DNA from: Paracentrotus lividus | Taxonomy: Eukaryota; Echinodermata; Echinoidea; Camarodonta; Echinidae | DNA: 64,000 bases | NCBI GenBank assembly: GCA_940671915.1 | Contig: CALNVZ010003435.1 | Span: 16,995,929-17,059,928, forward strand | Reading direction: 5' to 3' | Shown here: positions 1 through 11,906 of the stretch, piece by piece | Position numbering within the stretch: position 1 is the stretch's first letter | Layout of the letters: the number at the start of each line of letters is the position of its first letter | Notes under the pieces: model-generated | The model's database searches: none | What the model was told of the DNA's origin: nothing | What the model saw: only the letters and a program-made list of their open reading frames with translations | Made by a program: the position numbers and the translations under genes

Positions 1-2043
1 AAAAAAAAAAAAAAAAAAAATATCAAACCCTGCTTTAAAAACCCATCTTCTGAAGTGTACAAATAATTTTTGGGCCATGAAAATTGCAAATGGCGGCCTA
101 GAACTTCCGAGGTCGAGACTGACGGAACATTTTAGATTTAGTATTCATGATAGTGACATTACCTACCATTTGATGTAAATAGTAATTAAGATTTCAAACC
201 AACATCGACTTGTTTATTTTCCTTTTTTTCAAAGTGTACAAATAATTTTGGGGGACGTATTTCATTTCCAGATTAACGTACTTTAACGTATATTCTGTGT
301 ATTAACCCTAACCCTATTATATTTTTTAATTTACAATCCCTTTTCGTTTTTGGATTAACCGGCCTTATTTCATTTTTTGATTAAGAAAAAGACGATTTAG
401 TATTTTCGGAATAACGAAATTGTGGAATATCTTATTTTCGGAACAACGAGCTTTTGGGATAGCGAGCAGCCCCCTTTTCAACGTGGCCTGGTGAGGCCCC
501 TATATCCATTGCAACAATATCGCATGATTAAGTATGTGGACAGTTGCTGTCTTAGTATTATGATAACCAAGGATATTTACATCATTCATCATTTTTGACA
601 TTCGCTTTGACTATCTGCTACGCTACATATCTATCATGATAAACCAGTCATGCAAACTATTTAGAACAAACATTGTACTCTATTTGCTTTCAGAATAATT
701 ATAATAGCCAAAGGAAATTGAATATTGCGTGCGGTTGTCAATTTTATAACGTTTATCTTCCTGCGTGTGCCCCGTGTTTCATGAATAATTAATGTATCGA
801 CGCTTCAAATTGTTCAATATCATCCCAAAAGATTAATTTGTTTTTCAGACTGCATAATATTTATATTATGGACGGAAATAATAAAGTCGCATGCAAAGAA
901 GTAATTAAAATGATGGTGCGAGTCCCCTGCGGATACTCTTTCCTTACAATTTCCATCTTTTTCAATCTTCAATTTTTGTCATCCTCCAATTACCAAATTG
1001 GGACCAATTCACGGGGATGTTTGGCTTTAGTGCTTCATTGTAAATATCATTTATTTATAAAATTCGTGATAATATTAAGTAATCCACTGGTGATCGTTAT
1101 GTTGAGTAACTGTTCTTTAAATTAATGAAAGCATGCTTTATTGAAGAATGTTGATTAAATAACAATCACAGCCGTGAAAATATTTCCTCGATTATATGTA
1201 TTACGTTTCAAAAGAAGCCAGCTGTGCGGCCTGTGTGCAGTTATGCTAAGCTTCTTTTTTTCTTCTTCTTCTTCTTCTTCTTCTTCTTGTTGTTTTTTTA
1301 AGCGGAAAGCTGCCGGAGCGTAAAACATTTTTCTTTTTTGATAGGGGATCAGTTCGTAATAAAAAACTGGCCTCTCATATTTTTTTTTTATTATTTATTT
1401 ATTTAGTTAGTTTTTCATATCTTGATATACAGATGAATGTTCTCCGTAAATAAATTGCCTGGATTAATTTTCCTTAATATTCACAATGCCGCGGGTAGGA
1501 ATGAATCGTGGTTCATTACCTCCAAAAAATACGGCACGAATCACACTCTCTTCACAGAAAACATGATAGTCATGACGATTGCGCATTTTTATGCTTTTGA
1601 TGTATGCCGCCCTCTTCCTGTGGCCATATCTCGAGGAAAGTCGAATGTGGATTATGTTAGGCCAAGGATTTACATGAAATTCGTTAATTAAGTTCATTTG
1701 AATTTGGCATTGTGCGGTTCGTTGTGTCCTAGATATCTAATAATCGCACTTTCAAATGAAAATATGTGAAATGGATGGATAGATTTTGATGATAATTATG
1801 CCAGAGATCCGAACTTTTGCAAATTACTGCTTCAGACTCAATTCAATGAGTATTATTTAGAATAATTCTAAATCTTGCTTAAATATCATTTATTACAGGT
1901 TTAGAAAGTGAAGGCATATACTATTATTATTTGACTAAATGACCGAAGCTCATTCAACAATTGTCACCGGAGAATTCACAGGTCTTTGAATTAATCACGT
2001 AGAATCTTCATGATGATAAGTGCAAATACAACTTGAAGAATAT
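1..2043. other. Non-coding region, no gene recognised
   Basis: AT-rich sequence upstream of the first recognised transposon. It opens with a 20-nt A run, which could be the tail of a retroposed copy whose body lies outside the window. A 15-nt phrase AGTGTACAAATAATTTT occurs twice, near 53 and 233. A CTT trinucleotide run lies at 1252-1289. Open frames at 838-1125 and 1437-1691 show no domain, no splice context and ordinary AT-rich composition, so I do not call them genes. Confidence 0.6.
1252..1289. repeat. (CTT)n microsatellite
   Basis: An almost pure run of CTT trinucleotides following a T-rich stretch. Confidence 0.9.
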
Positions 2044-2053
2044 TTGATCATAA

Positions 2054-2192
2054 GGGGGGCGTTTCATCAAAGGACTTGTCGGACGTTTTATCCCACAAAC
2101 TGTTATAAGCTACTAAAATGCTTGCATCTCATTGGCTGGGAGCAAATTTGTCGGATAAAATGTCCGACAAGTCCTTTGATGAAATGCCCCCC
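2054..2192. mobile_element. 139-bp MITE with 9-bp target duplication, Mutator-like
   Basis: The ends are long inverted repeats of about 40 bp. The left arm begins GGGGGGCGTTTCATCAAAGG and the right arm is its near-perfect reverse complement, both including the GTCGGAC core. The element is flanked by the direct repeat TGATCATAA (2045-2053 and 2193-2201). Nine-base target duplications with long terminal repeats are typical of Mutator-superfamily elements, so that assignment is an inference. It carries no coding sequence. A degraded relative lies at 19444-19578. Confidence 0.85.
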
Positions 2193-2290
2193 TGATCATA
2201 AGATGTCTAAATCATTCTTGCGTTACAAACAAAGATACGAGTTATATTCGTTTCCAGAATTACATCTAAAGAAGTTTGAAACGTTAAAAT

Positions 2291-3286
2291 GGTATCCCAC
2301 TTGCCACGAGACGGTTTTGAGACTACTTTGGGATGAGTTTGAAACAGGTTAGAGACGGTTTTGAGACTAGTCGCGGAGACGGCTAATGAGTCTCCGCGAC
2401 GTCTTAACCCTAAAAGGCCTGGGGGCAGATTCCGCCCCCCCCCCCTCGACGTTTCGTGCAAGATCTCGGTAATGCATAAAGCTGTCGACACGCCGTTTCA
2501 TGACGTTTTTTTTAAGTCTCGCGCAACTTTTAAGACCAAATTTGCGACGTCCGGGTACGCGGTTCTTAAGTTACGCAACATTTTGTACATGCTCGTCAGA
2601 CCAAAAATTGCTCAAAACGTGATTTCGTGTACAAATCCAATACAAATGTATTTATTTATAAATGTATGATTATTTTTGCTTTTACTGCTTCAAATTAATT
2701 AGTTTTTGGTTCTTTGTGGTCGTGATAATGTCGCCAACAATTCTCATTGAAAAAAACAATAGAAAACAAAAAGTCGAAAAACAAAGAAATACATAAGAAA
2801 TTAAAAAACCAATGAAATACATGAGAAATGAAATTTGATACAGAATTTTTTTTGAAATCCATTTCATCAGAATCTTACAAAGAGCTTATAAATGAAAAGT
2901 TTGCAACTTTGGAGCATTATTTAAATGAATTGAGCAATGTGTAAATTTATGCAATAAATTAGCATAATTAATTAATACCGAAATTTTTCGGAACATTTGA
3001 CAATGCAATTTGGAGATTACGTCTAGTGACGCGCGTGGCGATTTTCGTCGCGATCGCGCGGTCGACAGCGCAGATCTCAAGGGGGAGGCGGAATCCGCCC
3101 CCCCCCCCAGTCATGAGATGACCAAAAAAAAAAAAAACAGGCCTTTTAGGGTAAGAATCGCTGAAAATCGAACATGCTTAAATTTATTTATTATTTAATT
3201 TATTTTTCATTTTTTTTTTTTTTAATCGGAGACGTCTCTGACTAGCTGTCTGATGCGCAGAGACGTCTACACGAAGTGAGATACCA
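2291..3286. mobile_element. Outer DNA transposon copy, interrupted by a nested element
   Basis: The left end GGTATCCCACTT is matched in inverted orientation by AAGTGAGATACC at the right end (about 3274-3285). Sub-terminal motifs GAGACGGTTTTGAGACTA and GAGACGTCTC recur. The interior is interrupted by the 743-bp element 2408-3150. Removing that insert brings the two halves into the order seen in the reverse-oriented relative at 17757-17985, which lacks the insert. Confidence 0.7.
2408..3150. mobile_element. Nested transposon with TAA target duplication, Harbinger-like
   Basis: The ends are inverted repeats CCCTAAAAGGCCTG (2408-2421) and CAGGCCTTTTAGGG (3137-3150). They are flanked directly by TAA on both sides (2405-2407, 3151-3153). 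Inside both ends the repeat continues less perfectly through a C-rich GATTCCGCC block and an AGATCT/GTCGAC segment. A three-base TWA duplication is characteristic of PIF/Harbinger elements, so superfamily assignment is inferred. The only open frames inside run through the repeat and resemble no transposase, so the copy is non-autonomous. Confidence 0.75.
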
Positions 3287-4686
3287 CCCTTATTGACGGC
3301 GTGTTTGTGTTGGTGATAAAAATTATATCTCATACCCAAGTTGGCTCTGATCTCCTAAAAAAATATCTTTCCCTTCCAACCTTCTGGTGGTTTTTCGACG
3401 AGCAGTCATCCATCATCGTCGACCGAGACGGCGTTCCGAGGTGCCCTTTTTAATTGATACTGATGTGCACTAATTATTATACACCCGTCAAGGACATTAG
3501 CGCACGTAGTAGATATTTCTCGCTTTCGAAGACCATATACCATCTTTCATCGTCACTTTAGGGAAAGGAGAGCTTGATCAGTCGATCACAGATGGAAAAC
3601 TATGAAGTTTATTTTCAAAACTTTGTCTCTTGAATATGAACTTAATTGATTTGACCGCTTTGGTCGCCAACTGGTCGCCAATGTCATTTTCTTTTAGCAT
3701 ATCGACCGCGTTTTTATTTTTATTATGAGGTGTTCGGTATTATGAATTGTTTGAATTTGTAAGAGATCAAATGAATTGAAAGGGAGACGCGCTTTATTAT
3801 TTTCCTTTAAAAGTTCTGGATCTGCAGAGGCAACTGCCTCTTTTATTATTTCCTTTATTTTTCTCATTTGAACATTACTGTGTGAATAAATATCTTTATT
3901 ATGCTGATGGTCTTCCTTGTTAAGAGTAAAATATAACAAAACCAAGAGCATATTCAGGGCTGTGGACTTTGGTTTAACAAGGGGCTTCAAGACCACAATG
4001 TTTATTCGTATTATCCTGTTGATATTTTTGGTTTAGTATTAATTGGGGTTCTGTGTTTCCGTTGTGGCTGGGGTTTAAACGAGCCATTGATAATTGGGGA
4101 TGCACTATTTCAGACCCTTGCAAGATGGCGCATAGCTTCATGTTATTTATACAGGTAATAATCATGACCAACAAACCCTCATGCCGAACTATGCGTGACA
4201 TATTACGAGGAAAAGCAATTTCGATAGTCTTCAAATTTCTTGTTTACCTATACTAGAGTGCAGTGCATCCATGTCGTGTAGGCACTGTCTATTTTAATCA
4301 TTGCCCGTTTTAATCATGAACTTTTAATCGAAGGCACCAAGGACAAACTTGTAATTGAACATTGCACGATATCATGCTAGATTTAATAACCACTAATACT
4401 ATATTCGCAGCGGGTTAGGATGGAAATATGTCACTGTGGCACAGATCGAAGGGAAGTTCAAGTGATTAGCTCGACCAGTAAACACTAATAATCAAGTACA
4501 TGAAGCTAAATATAAATAATGATACAGCTAATTGCTTAATGTCGCACACTATTTTTATTCGACTCCGATGCTGATATTGTTACCCTAATCTTAGCTCCGG
4601 CAGCCGTTACCGACATAAATCAAATTTTATGGAATATGGTACTCACTTAACACACCTGGGTGGAGTGTGGCAAGAGGATATCTTTG
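3287..4686. other. Non-coding spacer, nothing recognised
   Basis: Unique-looking AT-rich sequence between transposons. Short open frames on both strands (3694-3996, 3974-4234, 4053-4256) overlap each other antisense and have no recognisable domain or splice context. Confidence 0.5.
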
Positions 4687-5238
4687 TATATGGTCGATTC
4701 CAGCGAAAAGTGTACACGGCCAAAAAGTTGAGTCTAAATATAGAACCTCTTTGATGATTTAGTCCTTTGACCCACTAATAGTCAACATATCAACCTATCC
4801 GTGTAATAAATTGCCACGCTTAATCTCTCAAATTGGCTATGTGGCAGAGGGGTAAAGTAAAACATATTTTTTGCATGTTACCTACGATTACACGTACCCT
4901 AATTTGATACAGTCAGAATTTTGCCTCCTAATATACATTTTCCTTCCAAATATGTCATTCCATTCCATCAATAAGATTCTAACAATAGTTAAAATCGGTA
5001 AGAGCAGGGCTTGTGCTCCTAATTTCCTTGTATTTGCCATATCTCATTAAAGTTATAGTTTTAAGACAATCTGTTTGAAAAACATGGGGTTGTGTCAGTT
5101 TGTATTGTGTAATCTTCACGACGCTAATTAAGATATGTCATATCTTACTGAAAGAAGAGAGAATGACTCCTCATTAAAAAAACCCAAAAAATTGGAATCC
5201 GCCTATCACTTTTGTTAATAGAAGAGGTAGAAACATAT

Positions 5239-5275
5239 GTATTCGTAGGTAACAGCTAATGTATTCGTAGGTAAC
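5239..5275 (+). repeat. Tandem pair of the GTATTCGTAGGTAAC 15-mer
   Basis: Two exact copies (5239-5253 and 5261-5275) of the motif that characterises the 4687-8037 element. A one-mismatch inverted copy stands at 4877-4891. Confidence 0.9.
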
Positions 5276-6855
5276 ATTGGTATATCTGGCTTACATGTAT
5301 ATTTCAAACTATTTGTTTGATTCCAATTGATATAATAATCGTGTAGGGGTATCAAACTAACTGTTTCTAGAGAAAAATATCTTTCTCAGTCAATATATGG
5401 GAACATACTGCCAAGTATTAGGGAAACACTAACTTTTAAGCAAAAATATTTGAGTCCTGTTTATCGTATGTTTATATATTTTAATCAAGATGATTTGGTA
5501 CTAGTAAGTGTAAAGTATTTTTCTGAACATTGTGCTTGATAACAAGCATAAAAACCGATTAAAATGATAAACGTCTAAACTAAAAGATTCACACATGAGA
5601 ATAATATATTGCGAATATTTATTAATAGCATCAGCCCCTAGGCAACAATAAAAAATGAATACGATATATTCTGTCTAACATAAATACTTTAACACAATTC
5701 GAAAAAAATGTTAATCAAATGTCTTTCAACGAACATTACATTATAGATGTAGATCACCTTTTTAATGATTCACAATCTGGTATAGGCATTCTTTCATCAC
5801 GTTTATTCTGATATCATATTTACATAAGCATGAAACCATAAACGAACAAAATATTAGCTATATTTCATTTTTAAATCTAAATATTCCTTATACCCTTCCT
5901 TTAATTTTTTTTTTAAATGTTGTATTGTATCGTCGTATATATCTAGGCACTAACATGCATATATGATTATCCCATTCTGTTATCTTATTCCAATGATATT
6001 ATTTGTGGGTAACAGTGAGTGTCTTGAACTGTTTATGAGTGAAAAATATTCATATGTTATAAATGTAATTGACTGTTTCTTGATATTATATGAATATCAG
6101 AAAAAAAAAAGACCTCTTGCTCAAACGTAACCAAAATCAAAGTATTTTGAGAGAATGTAATACGTCATTGACACAAGTCAAAGATGAATATCCCAACCAA
6201 ATTGAATTTCTGCTGCACTGTATGATTAAAGAGAGCGATATACGTCTGCATCAGTCACTTTTACGTCATTTTCATTTTCATTAAAAAAAAATTGAAAATG
6301 AAGTCAACTTTACTTTAATCAACATGGTTTCGATAACCTATGAAATTATGAGCCAGAGTATATACGCATAAAACCCCAAGTTGGAAATTAAAGATAAGTT
6401 AAAGAATGAGGCAAGTTTGCTTTGTATTGAATCCCAGATTGCAATTCGTTAATAAGAAACATAAACACCTGATCAATGAAATCTAAAAAAGGATAAGTCG
6501 TAAAAAACTTAACGTTTAGTAATGAAAAGCCATCTCAGTAAATATTATTCATTTCGTATTTTGAAATAAAATTAAAGAAGGTTAATTCACATCTGTTATG
6601 TACAGATTGTGTCAATCGGCGAACGTGCCTTGAATGAAATAGGAAAAAAAGATTGGTTAATCCAGAATAATACAATAAGCTATAATTTGGGAAACTTTAC
6701 TACAAATCTGATAATCACCAGTGCAATAAAATAACTTATATTATTGGGTCGAAACGATGTCCCCATTATCTATTGGGACTATTCCTCCCTTTCCAATAAA
6801 TAAAAAGCAATGTGAGGTTAATTGCAAAGCCGAAAATGACAGTTTACGTGACATT

Positions 6856-6890
6856 GTTACCTAAGAATACACATTGTTACCTACGAATAC
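6856..6890 (-). repeat. Tandem pair of the 15-mer, inverted orientation
   Basis: GTTACCTAAGAATAC (one mismatch) at 6856-6870 and exact GTTACCTACGAATAC at 6876-6890, the reverse complement of the copies at 5239-5275. Confidence 0.9.
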
Positions 6891-7254
6891 ACGTGACATC
6901 ACTGCAGGAAATGCTATCCCATGTTTTTATTTATTCATAAAAAGCTATAATTTTTTGGTAATTAAATTTGAAAGAGTTTCCCCACTTGATAAGCGCTACG
7001 AAATATATTAAACTTGATAATAACATTGTTTCAGAGCGAAATTACTTCTCAATAATGAAATTTAAAATAAAAATTATTTAACATTAATAAGGAAAATGTC
7101 AAAACATAATGAAAACATAAAATTCTAAACAAGAAAATTATCACACAATATCCTATTTATATGACAAATGAAACTACAAAAGTTTGTAATGTTAGTCTCA
7201 AGACAAATTACTAGAATATATGCCAGAAACACGCTATGCACATGATGCATACTT

Positions 7255-7300
7255 GTATTCGTAGGTAACATTCGGAATGTCAAATGTTACCTACGAATAC
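7255..7300. repeat. Head-to-head pair of the 15-mer
   Basis: An exact direct copy at 7255-7269 faces an exact inverted copy at 7286-7300 with a 16-nt spacer. Single direct copies follow at 7445-7459 (exact) and 7637-7651 (one mismatch). Confidence 0.9.
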
Positions 7301-8794
7301 AGCACTTATAAGGCAATATCTCAAAAACTTATTGTTAAAGGATGATAAAACTTTACACACGTCAGCAAGACATCGTTTGTCAACTTTCCCTGCAATATTT
7401 GTCACTAATCTTATAAGGTATAGAAATGGCAGTGGTTTATAGGTGTATTCGTAGGTAACTGAATTTTTTGACCACATGAAAAATTTGGACCTTTGACCTC
7501 TTCTGCCAGATTAACAAAGAAAGCAATGTCATTGGGAACAATGCATGTCGATAGGGAATGGTGAGGCGCTTCTGTGCGGCAATTGCCAGCCGTACTTCGT
7601 TATATCTAGTATGGTTTATAAGCTTTTTAAAAAGCTGTATTCGTTGGTAACATTCAAATTTACCACTCGAAGAAAAATTCAAGAGATTGTTTGGATTGCC
7701 CTATATTATTCAAATTTGGTACAATTTCTCCTGAGATGTGTGCCATCCTAAAATACAACTTTAATCTAAATTATTTGTTGATTTCCTTTAAAAAGTTTGG
7801 TCGCGAAAAAAAAAATGAAGTTTTTTTTTTCCAAAAATGGCCAAAAATGGAATGTTTTTAAATTGTAAAAAAAAAAGTTCACTTCAAATGAAGTTGGAAC
7901 AAATGCGGCACGAAAAAGTTCACTGGTGCGGATACATAAAACGCAAAATTGAGGTTCCTACATTTTTTTTTATTTTTTTATTGGCCTGAACATGATCAAA
8001 AACACCGTGTACACTTTTCGCTGGAATCGACCATATATCCATGCATGACTCGAAATGCGTACCATGTGACCCCTAATCCATGCAGCGACATATACCACTA
8101 GAAAACAACATTTCAACAAAAGATGAAGAAAGGCCATCAGCTCGAACCGTTGGGTGAAATACCTTTTTTTTATAGGCAAGATGAGTTTTTGTATACATAT
8201 TTTGCGGTTAAATAAGCCTTGGATGCTTAACTAACTTTTGCTAACTTACCGCTGTCCTAAACTTGGAACTGCAAAATAATAGAAAGAAATGTATAGTTTC
8301 TTATAAAATGTTGATATCAATAACGAGGGAAGCTAAAGATTCACACCGATTGATTGATTCATTGATTCATTCATTCATTTAAAAGGTTTGTAAAAAAAAA
8401 GAATTAAAAATAAAAAAAAAAAAAAATATAATATCTTAACGGCAAAAAATAAGTAAAGAAGAAAAATGGAATGTAAGAGACACTTCAGTGCTCGACCAAC
8501 AACCAAGAAATATTTTAAAAGGCACAAAGATGATGAAAGTAAGATTTCAACTTTCCTCTCGGCTTTAAAAAGGAGCATCAAAACGATGCAACACAAAGGG
8601 GCCGTTGCGGTGTTGGAAACCATTTACGTTCGTATCAGATGAGAATGATTGATTTTTCTTGCCTTAAGATATTTTGGAGGAAGGAATGTCTAGGAGCCAG
8701 ACCAGTAACCTTCCTCCCTATGTCACACCCCATGGATGATAGAATATCATTCTCTCAGGGCAAAAGATCTTCACTATCGGCACACCATTTATTG

Positions 8795-8910
8795 CCATGT
8801 GGTCTAAACCCACTTTGAATAATGCCCGTTTGGTCTCATCCGACATGGTCTATGCCTGTTTCGTCTATAAAACCTGTTCATCTAATAACCTTTTGGTCGA
8901 ATTGCCACTT
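8795..8910 (+). repeat. GGTCTA-family repeat, left half
   Basis: ATTGCCATGTGGTCTAAACC followed by GCCCGTTTGGTCTCATCC and further TGGTCTA/TCGTCTA units. It is the reverse complement of the right end of the element at 32085-32505, so it is a truncated relative. Confidence 0.65.
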
Positions 8911-10084
8911 CGCCTGTTATTGATATTTCAAGTTCTAATTAGTCTTATGTCCGTTACGTCTATTTCAAATTATATAACATTATCGTTTCTGTGTCAAAGG
9001 GACCCCTCGCTTTCTATAAACTTGTATACTTGCGAACTTTGGAATGACATAATTTGTCCTGGTTTTATTCATTATTGCTATTTCACTCGTATAAGTCATT
9101 ATTCGGCCTTTATTTTAGTGTATTATTTCCATCTGATTCTTAACCATAATCTCTATCTTTAGCGTTATGATTGGTGGAGTTTCGAATTCCATACCCCTAT
9201 TCCTCAAATACATTGTTTTCTGTCTTCTTCTTTTTTTATTCTTTTTTTTTTCTTTTTGTTTTTGTATGAATGAAAATAGTGGATTGTTATCCGATTCATG
9301 ATCATGATAAAGACAATGTATTTTTAATTTTCCTTACTGCGTATACTTTTCTATTTGCATTTCTTTAACCATTATTTCGTAAGACCTTTTGCCATTGGCT
9401 GCGATCCGGGGAGCGGGGGACGTGTCCCCCCCCCCCCCCCTCGATTTTTACTGGGGGGATCGTCCCCCTCGGTTTTTTTTAAAGCTTAACATTTTTCATT
9501 TAGTGGTAAGCTAGTGAAGCTAGAGAATAGGCAAAATAATATGCCAAGTACAATCCTAAATGTTATTATAAGGCAAAATTTTCTGCTCGCGCTTCCCGCT
9601 CGCAAACAAAAACAAGATAATAATTCAATAAATTGCTCTCTCCCAGGTCGCTATAAAATTATGTATTCATGGATTGTGTTTTATTTGTGCCGACGCTTTA
9701 TTCTTATGTATCTTTGGGACCCTTAATTCCTCTTGATAGAGGCGGCCCAACCCGCGGGGGGGGGGGGACAGAGGGCACAGTACCACCCACTTTTTCATTC
9801 AACCTAAAAGTACCCTTTTTCATGACCAAAAATTGCCCCATTTCTTGGCTAAAAAATGCAATTTTTATATTAAAAAGAAGCCTTTCAGAGTTTTGAAAAG
9901 TCCAATGTACAATTTCTGTTTTAAAAAGGGGCACGTTTATTACTAAAAAAGTACCATTTGTTACACTATATGTCTTTTAAACCCCTACATTTTCGGCTCG
10001 CCCTTAGCGGATGAAGGTATCCTTTCATCTATATTTTCTATCATTATCATTATTATGATTCGTTGAATAATTGTCAACATGTTT

Positions 10085-10143
10085 TATATATATTTTTATG
10101 GATGAATAATAAATAAATTGAAATTGAAATTGAATTGAATTGA
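10085..10143 (+). repeat. Possible LINE 3' tail with ATTGAA repeats
   Basis: An AT-rich segment containing AATAAATAAATTG runs into several ATTGAA units. Such short tandem tails are typical of the 3' ends of some non-LTR retrotransposons. No coding part is attached. Confidence 0.35.
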
Positions 10144-11906
10144 TGCTAAGTCGGGTATATAACTAATAGTCTATAACGGAAAGTTAAAGGCAAATTTTCT
10201 GCGCACCCCCTATTTATCCGAATAATTTTCTCTTTATGCCTCTGATCTAAGTGCCCCCTTTCCAGGAAAAGTGTCCCTTTACAATCGTGACCCCCCCCCC
10301 CCCCCACACACACACACTTTCAAAATCACTTGGGTGTATTAATTCCCCCTTCCGGTGTTTCCGTCCCCCCAGTCGTGACATGAAATCGCCGCCCTTGCCT
10401 TGTACTAAGTTTCCTGTCTTACAATAGAATACTATGTTTAAGTCTTCTGTTTCCAATACTGTTCAGATCTTGTTTCATAATAGTCTCTGATTTCAAGGAT
10501 TAATGTGTCTGGAAGAAGATGGATAAAAACGGATTGGTTTGCGCATGATCACCGAAATACATTTGAAATTGAGGAATCGTAAACTAACAATAGTGTGAAA
10601 CTTTGTTTTGCTCACGCCCACTGAAATTGTTCTCTTCTACTTACCCTCATAATGCTTCTCTTTTCCCAGTTTTCCATTTAAATGGAAGAAGAGAGTATAC
10701 TGACGCCCCCCCCCCTGTATTACCTCTATCGGAAATGAAACGTTGCCAATCATTCACTGATGTGTTTCGTTTTCTTTCCCTGCTAAAACTTCCATCCATT
10801 TGAAGGCGCCGCGGCGCGCCGATTCAACGCAAATTTGCCCCGCATTAACCCTACTTCAATCGATTACTTCGTTTTACTTAATCCTGAAAGGGGGCATTTT
10901 GTGACGAAGTGATGACGGTTGACTGAGTGATAGGGTGCAAGAGGGTCAAAGCACAAACCCCCTTTTATCCCTATAACTGGCTGTACAAAGGAATCAGATA
11001 CAAACTGTGTTAAACATACATGGAGGACCTGAATAATGAATTGGGAGTAATATAGCTCAGTCATGGAATAATCAGCATCATTATTGTCCACTCAACACAG
11101 AATGGTGTTAAATATTTCAGTGACACCACACGTAATGTAAATATTTATTAGGAGCGTGTAAACGAACTTTATGACTTCGTTGTTGTGTGTTGTGAGGTTA
11201 CACCGGTAACGCATTTTAGATGCGTTTCATTTTAAAGAATTACAAAATATGTGTACTCATCGGGTGTTCAGATTGTAAACACACAGTAGCGGACGCAGAC
11301 CGGAGTCACACAATAAACTTACCGGGCCCATGCGTAAACATAATAGAGCCGCTTTTGTCCCCAGACAATTGGGCCCTCGAAATGCATTCAATTCGATTTT
11401 CTTGGATCCGCGCCTGACACGCATATACACAATGTGATAAATCTAACTGTGTTTTGGTCACATACATACGATTCACAATACTGGTTCATTCACTCTTTGA
11501 GCTGTATGTCATACGGTATCCACAGTTTGTAAGAGAGCTACTGAGCGCGATGCGGGTGTATGTAATAAGCATGATTTTAGAAAATGTTCAGGTTATCACA
11601 GTTACTTACACACTTGTACACAGTCATGATGCAATACTCTATAAAAACTGATACTTTATTTCTTTGAAATATGAATAAAAACGTGTGACAGGAATCGTGA
11701 CAATTTTGAAAAGTTTACCACTGTAAAAAGTGTCCACTGTGTGTACACGCGTGTGTTCGCATAATCGACTCTGTGGGGATTGTTAAAGAGAATCGAATTT
11801 AATAGTGTGAAGATGACTTGACACTGTGGTGTGGTTTTCCATGGAATGTTCGGCTTCACGCTGTGAATTCACTCCCTCACAATTTAAAAATGAATTTAGC
11901 AATGCT

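Larger units (their letters stand above)
4687..8037. mobile_element. 3.35-kb non-coding DNA transposon with perfect 33-bp TIRs
   Basis: The sequence at 4687-4719, starting TATATGGTCGATTCCAGCGA, is repeated exactly in inverted orientation at 8005-8037. The interior is AT-rich with no transposase-like open frame. It contains nine copies in both orientations of the 15-mer GTATTCGTAGGTAAC, listed as separate features. This looks like a large non-autonomous element whose internal repeats could be binding sites for a transposase supplied elsewhere; that role is inference. No clear target duplication beyond TA could be assigned. Confidence 0.8.
8038..11906. other. Non-coding region with repeat debris
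   Basis: No gene is recognised. It contains half of a GGTCTA-type repeat at about 8795-8910, homopolymer-rich hairpins near 9405-9470 (G run, C run), C runs at 10290-10305 and a LINE-like 3' tail near 10085-10143. The open frame 8797-9162 is a translation of the GGTCTA repeat. The frame at 11220-11417 is somewhat GC-richer but matches no family. Confidence 0.5.

Noticed and set aside
304..318. Telomere-like TTAACCCTAACCCTA
   Set aside because: Only two units, far too short for an interstitial telomeric array.
11220..11417. Possible upstream GPCR exon or separate small gene
   Set aside because: Contains a Cys-rich stretch but no class C receptor motif and no matching acceptor or donor phase.
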